This document shows, piece after piece, positions 59,676-64,000 of a stretch of DNA of 64,000 nucleotides (position 1 is its first letter; each line of letters begins with the position of its first letter). The notes below the pieces were generated by a model. It searched no databases, was not told the DNA's origin, and worked only from the letters and a program-made list of their open reading frames with translations. A program made the translations under genes and the position numbers. The DNA comes from Agarophyton chilense (taxonomy: Eukaryota; Rhodophyta; Florideophyceae; Gracilariales; Gracilariaceae): NCBI GenBank assembly GCA_030374765.1, contig JARGXX010000040.1, positions 62,001 to 126,000 on the forward strand, written 5' to 3'.

Positions 59676-60305
59676 TCAAAACGCACGTTTCACACCAATG
59701 GCAATCCCAGGAGCTTGCCAGTCACCGGAGCTCGGCTCAGGAATGCAATAACGACTGGAAAAAAGTCGCAGAACCTTGATCAGTGATAATCTTGTGAGGT
59801 AGGCCTGTGTACACGGTAGCCCACCACTCAAAGATCGTAGAGGGGATCTTCTTCGTAGATGAGTCCGGTAGAAACATAGAAGCACTAAACCTTTTACCTT
59901 CCGTTCGGAAAGAAGGAATGGTGGGGGCGGCGAATAGGCTGGACGTTCGGGGAGCGCTCACGGAGTGGAGGCATCGTGGCTGACCTGTGTTTTGGACCTT
60001 CGCCGAGCCGTGGGCATATGCAGTGATACCCAGGCATTGGTTCCGTTTTGAAACAACAGCTCGCGCCCCATTTCGGGCATGCATGGCACAAAAGCGACCA
60101 GTGCGCTGCAATCGTGCCACGTGTGTCGCACGCAAATCGCAAACATATCCGCCTGGCTTTGCGCCATCAACTTCATCGACCCTTGTATCTCAGTAGAGAA
60201 AGCCACGCGCCAGTGCAGATTTCTGTGCCGACTATTCAGCTGTTTCGACTCCCACCATCTCTCAGAACGCGACTTTTTCCTCCCTTCTTCCAATTCCGAG
60301 GCCAA
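59676..60305 (-). mobile_element. Fragment of an LTR-retrotransposon integrase
   Basis: Minus-strand peptides include FSASMFLPDSSTKKIPSTIF and WWATVYTGLPHKIITDQGSA. This matches the integrase core of retroelements in which the second catalytic Asp lies in the TDQGS motif, preceded by YTGLP. An upstream part (DMFAICVRHTWHDC) may belong to it. The family cannot be fixed. No LTR is seen. It is a broken fossil about 0.6 kb long lying between two host gene relics. Confidence 0.6.
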
Positions 60306-60403
60306 CCTCTCTTGTCATCTCCGCTACAACCCTCGCTGCTTGGATGGCTGCGTCTTGCGCCACTTCCACCTAACACCCCCAGACCCCAGCATGTCAATTC
60401 CGG

Positions 60404-62216
60404 ATGTCCAATCGCCTCAACCTCATGTGCAGCTTCGACAAAGTGCCAAACACACCATGCTCTCTCTCAGATGGGGCAACCTCAGAAGACGTAAATCCGC
60501 AGCTTTTCACGCTGTCTGTGGCAAAGGTTGTGCTTTGTGCACCGGAAAAAAGTGAGGAGAGAGATCCTTTTATTCAAGCAGTACTCACACTACCACCGCA
60601 CCACCAAGATGCACTGGCTACTTCCATTTGCCGCATGACCGTCGAAAAGCCAAAGGAAACGCGCGTGCTATTTCAGATCCCTCTCAACTAGGAGAACCTC
60701 CACCTCACAACCCTTTCACCTTCCACAAAACCAACCTTCACAGAAAAGTCACACAGTCCTCTTTCTGCCCCACGGGGCATTTTGCTGGAAGACTTCACGG
60801 CGCTCGCTGCAGAACGAGACAACCTCAGGAGAAAGCTTTCCGCTTGTAAATTCGGGAAGAACAAGGCAGTGTAGCTATCCCAGGGCTTGAAAATCAACCC
60901 GGAAGAGGCTTCCGGCAAGATTCGCTTGCTGGAGACGAAGCACAAAGAAAGTGCTACAGAATTGTTGAAGAAGTCAAAAGCACTCATAAAAGCCACGTCT
61001 GCACCGCACTGAGCTCACGTTGCTGCAGAAGAAGTCGACATTTTGCACCCAAAGGCCGCTTCTGCCGAACAGTTGGAAGCAAGCCTCAAAGGAGCCAGCA
61101 AGAGGCTGGAAGAAGGCTCTGACATGCGGAAGGCGACTAAAGACCTCGAATCACAACTATCTGCGTTTAGGGAGACAGAAGAAAGACTTTCCAAGCACAC
61201 TGATTACCTCGAATCGCAGCTCACGTACAAGAACACCCGCAGTATCCAGTTTGCCAAGTTGGCTGAAAACCTCACAGCTGAGATGGAGAAGAAGGATGGT
61301 AAGATCAAAACTCTCAAGAGTGAAAACTGGTCGTTGAAGACAAGTATGGAGGCTGCCAATCAACAGTTGGCCTCATTTCTCATGCAGTTCGCGCAAACGA
61401 CATCGATCGGCAGACATGTATGCGTTGGTAAGGACTCTAAAGTCCTTGGACGTCGGCCAGACTACCACAGATCAGACCACTTAGACGACAGCTGTGCCGA
61501 TGTCCGATTAGCTCGTCAAAGAACGTGCATGTGACATCTTGTCCAAAGATTCGCTTGTTGGCATAACATGGACTGATATTGTCGAATGCGTGAATGCAGT
61601 CATGGATGCTTGATATGATATTAATGCCATTGAAGGCACGGAAGGTTCTTCCTTGAGAAGCAGCAGCGAGGCAGAGATCCACCGCCAGCCATCCCTCTCA
61701 GCTTCTGAACAAACCGGTGTCTTCTCACGGCCCAGTCAACAGATCGTCAACACAAACGCTAGCTACATCGACAGCGATGCCGAATATATGGAAAATCTGG
61801 GGCGGTCCTGGAAATCTCTGGAAGAAAAAATGCGTACGTCAAGGGTTGTCGAGAGAGCTCAGGAGGTTGAGATTGCGCCACTAAATGCGAAGCTTGACAC
61901 GAGTGGGTTCATGACCGCCAAGCTTAACGACTTTATGATGCGACCCGACGGGCTTCAGAAGGAAATATCGAAAGAGAGAGAAACCCAGTTGCGGGGCATT
62001 GCCAAAGCGGTTAAAAGAGAACAGCGCATCGCCGAGGAGTCTCGCAAAGAAGCCAGACTTATGGCGAAGAATCGTACGACCATGCTCGAAGATTTTCGCG
62101 CAAGTGCTTTGGCTGCTGCCCGTGACAGTATGAGAGCTAATCAAGAGGGAATCCCGAGAGAGGATGTAGCGTCGGCAATTCATTCACGACAGGATCCACA
62201 CCGAACTACGGTATAG
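60404..62216 (+). pseudogene. HOOK-like coiled-coil protein gene relic
   Basis: HOOK proteins link cargo to cytoplasmic dynein on microtubules. A first part (60404-60691) ends with LFTLSVAKVVLCAPEKSEER, then DPFIQAVLTLPPHHQDAL, like the helices that close the HOOK domain (LLQLILGCAVNCE, then YIQxIMxLExxVQ). A long heptad region follows. Its EEVDILHPKAASAEQLEASL, KRLEEGSDMRKATKDLESQL resembles the HOOK block EIDVLRxxxDKVxKLExxxxxYKKKLExxxDLRRQVKxLE. Coiled coil continues at 61653-62216 (KREQRIAEESRKEARLMAKN). Frames change at about 60690 and a stop lies near 61010; 61390-61650 interrupts the coil and matches nothing known. It is therefore probably not functional as it stands. Confidence 0.55.
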
Positions 62217-63299
62217 ATCTACTGCACGTTCGCTGAGATCCAGCCCAATACCTTCAGTCCAGCATCTACCTGTCTGGTTTAATTAGGGCACGACCACTCC
62301 CCAGTATCACTTCATTACCCGCCTTGTCGACCTATGGGGAGGGCATCCAGTGCGCTGCACGCCAAAGATGTCTGCGCACGGCGGAGCAGGGAAGGAAGTC
62401 CCCCTGGTCAGGGGCTCCCGGTCTGCGCCTAATTGAAAACAATTATGGTTGACTTTCCTTTTTGCTTTTTCTGACGACTTGGAGAATCGCTTCAGCCGTT
62501 AATATGCTTCACCTCTGGTGAGTATCGCATCGTCAAAAGCCACACGTTCAGAGTCCAACCGGTCGTCCACGCACATACCTAGCTTACATCCGTCTGTCGA
62601 ATCGTCATCCTCTTTTCCGATGGCCTAACACAATGCGCTACTGATTCCGTCTAGCTCTTCTAACAGTCGCGATCGCTGCACTTGCTCCCCCCACTACTGC
62701 GTATCTTCGCCATGTGCGCGATCGCGTTGCATCCTGCGGTTCCACGGAAACCCCCAATGGTCGCCCTCATCCATTCGCTTCCCTCACGCTTTGCCCATGT
62801 GGCAACTTTAAATCACGGTAAACGATGCCGAGGTTGAGGAAATGTTCGATGGAAATTGACCTCGTGGCTACTGTAGAGAAGAACCTACTTGATGGCATCC
62901 GTTCGCAATAATTTCCGAAGCGAAAGCGAAAGAAAGACATGCTGCTGAGTGACAACGACAAGGGGCACTTCATGTGAGACGGCTACTTGCACGTGAGGCA
63001 GGTGGCATAGCGCGCGCAGGTGGCCGCGCTGCTCCGCGTCACCAACCACTTCTATACAACCAAGCAATACACGTTACACGATTCGAACAAGGACATTCTT
63101 CCGCACTTTCCGCAACACGCAGAGTTAAGCTCTCTTTCGCGTCGCACGCCCGTTCTTTCGCTCTGCCAGGAAAAAATAAAGTTATCCACACGTGGGATAT
63201 TGTTATTTCAGAGTCTGGTGGCTAACATGGGAAACCTATTTCAAAGGCCCTCATGATGGTGAACAGGTAAGTTTGCTACGTTTTCTGCTCTGCAATCTG

Positions 63300-63470
63300 G
63301 ACGGAGATCTGACATATTTTTGGCTGTGGGTGCGAAGCGACAGAAAATTGGAATGACGGAGCAGGAGTCGTTGAGTTTAAGGTGAGTGCGATTGCTACTG
63401 GTGTCTCGCATAGGTTTAGGAAGGATATCTGACATGTTCTTTTTTGCTGCTACGAAGCGACGGAGAGGAA
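63300..63470. repeat. Pair of diverged direct repeats about 125 bp apart
   Basis: GGAGATCTGACATATTTTTG, followed by a GCGAAGCGACAGA-type end (about 63302-63353), recurs as GGATATCTGACATGTTCTTT followed by TACGAAGCGACGGA (about 63423-63465). On the minus strand both read as a peptide with AKNMSD or KKNMSD. Function is unknown. Confidence 0.6.
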
Positions 63471-63510
63471 AGAATGGGTGGGGAGGGAAACCTCCTTGAG
63501 GGAAGTGACT

Positions 63511-63561
63511 TCGCGAGAGATGTTTCGTGGCGTCAGTACCGCCACGAAACATCTCTCGCGA
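63511..63561. repeat. Perfect inverted repeat, 22-bp arms, 7-nt loop
   Basis: TCGCGAGAGATGTTTCGTGG-CG (63511-63532) is followed by TCAGTAC and then the exact reverse complement (63540-63561). A G-rich stretch lies before it and a C-run after it, which extend the pairing only weakly. It lies about 105 bp upstream of an open gene start. It could be a regulatory structure, a small-RNA precursor or a fold-back element remnant; no target duplication was found. Confidence 0.95.
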
Positions 63562-63667
63562 CGACCCCTCCCCCCCCGCCCCGCTTCCGCACCCATTGAA
63601 ACTGAAAACGCTATGCCGTGCAGTTCCCTTTCAATCTTTCTTGAAAAAACCGTGTGCACTCGTGCTA

Positions 63668-64000
63668 ATGGAGGACATTTCCGGTGAAGGGAGTTCTACA
63701 ACTTCCTCAAGTTCATGGTGCCAAGCTGGTGGATGCCCAGCCCCCGTCATGAACGCTGAAAGTTTTACTACCGTATGGAGGGTGTTCATGGCAGTCCGCG
63801 ATGCATGCGCCGATTCCAGAGGCCCCGGGGATCCGAAACGCGATGTTACGTCCGACAATTGCGTGGAATACCTGCTACAGAATCGTCGCACCAACGCTTC
63901 GGTCGCTGCATTCTTGGAGAGATTTCTTGGTTCCTCTTACAGAACTTTCAGTGAGGAGGAACTCACAGCCTATATCTGCGGAACTGTGACGGGCCCTAGG
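63668..64000 (+). CDS. Hypothetical protein, N-terminal part, runs off the window
   Basis: From the ATG at 63668 the frame is open for 111 codons to the last base of the window. The protein starts with an acidic, Ser-rich segment (MEDISGEGSSTTSSSS), then has a likely helical domain (FTTVWRVFMAVRDACAD), a polar linker, CVEYLLQNRRTNASVAAFLE and FLGSSYRTFSEEELTAYICG. Mixed hydrophobic and charged helices look like a folded domain, unlike the low-complexity relics nearby. I do not recognise the family. No stop, so the length and the presence of introns are unknown. The start is the first ATG of the open frame and is not otherwise supported. Confidence 0.55.
   Translation, partial: MEDISGEGSSTTSSSSWCQAGGCPAPVMNAESFTTVWRVFMAVRDACADSRGPGDPKRDVTSDNCVEYLLQNRRTNASVAAFLERFLGSSYRTFSEEELTAYICGTVTGPR

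Larger units (their letters stand above)
62217..63667. other. Stretch without a recognised gene
   Basis: No frame on either strand shows a known domain. The contents noted are a pair of diverged direct repeats (about 63300-63470) and a strong hairpin (63511-63561), listed separately. Confidence 0.5.

Noticed and set aside
60079-60555. Plus-strand 158-codon frame overlapping the HOOK-like start
   Set aside because: It is opposite the retroelement integrase scrap in its first part and in a different frame from the HOOK-like match in its second. It appears to be a shadow.
1-64000. tRNA or other structural RNA genes
   Set aside because: No cloverleaf-compatible sequence was recognised. The initiator-tRNA-like words are retroelement primer sites. 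A covariance-model scan would be needed to exclude small RNA genes.

Overview
This is a repeat-rich eukaryotic nuclear window. It has no dense operon-like coding, LTR retrotransposons of both Ty1/copia and Ty3/gypsy type (one a chromovirus), a primer site complementary to initiator tRNA-Met, candidate short spliceosomal introns, and broken copies of nuclear genes such as a retinoblastoma-related (RBR) gene. The RBR pieces and the style of the copia elements suggest a multicellular alga, perhaps red. That placement is inference; nothing here proves the taxon.

Layout. 1-3402 is a minus-strand copia element (family A), cut by the window edge. 3403-5097 holds its presumed LTR and gene-free DNA. 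5098-6311 (minus) carries the C-terminal half of an RBR gene joined to a helical-repeat gene fragment. 6312-24701 is a head-to-tail array of two family B copia copies sharing the LTR at 22433-22657. The first copy has a 1159-bp internal tandem duplication and is split by a nested chromovirus at 11489-21747. 24702-26810 (minus) is the N-terminal half of an RBR gene.

26803-29992 and 36475-39655 are near-identical blocks. Each carries a plus-strand C2H2 zinc-finger reading frame facing a minus-strand paralogue that lacks the finger. Between them lie a third partial copy of the block head (32170-32952), an inverted repeat of the helical-repeat fragment around a second RBR C-terminal half (33040-34797), and a third, truncated copia B copy (34800-36475). 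A 230-bp solo LTR with a perfect target-site duplication sits at 40331-40560.

42092-48795 is a nearly whole Ty3/gypsy element with 180-bp LTRs, a GTAAC duplication and a 57-bp minisatellite. 49119-50960 (minus) is the 3' part of a third copia family. 53650-57230 (minus) holds an acidic low-complexity reading region and a PDS5-like fragment. 57840-59440 (plus) is a Pro/Ser-rich reading region. 59676-60305 (minus) is a retrotransposon integrase scrap. 60404-62216 (plus) is a broken HOOK-like coiled-coil gene. A perfect 22-bp-arm hairpin lies at 63511-63561, and an open gene start at 63668 runs off the right edge.

The host loci appear broken, duplicated and reshuffled around the retroelements. 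The RBR gene is the clearest case: its two halves lie on opposite sides of the copia array, and the C-half is also duplicated 28 kb away. I found no new defence or enzymatic system. The most unusual material is the RBR rearrangement, the long antisense frame in the chromovirus, the age paradox of the nested elements, and the tail-to-tail zinc-finger pair.
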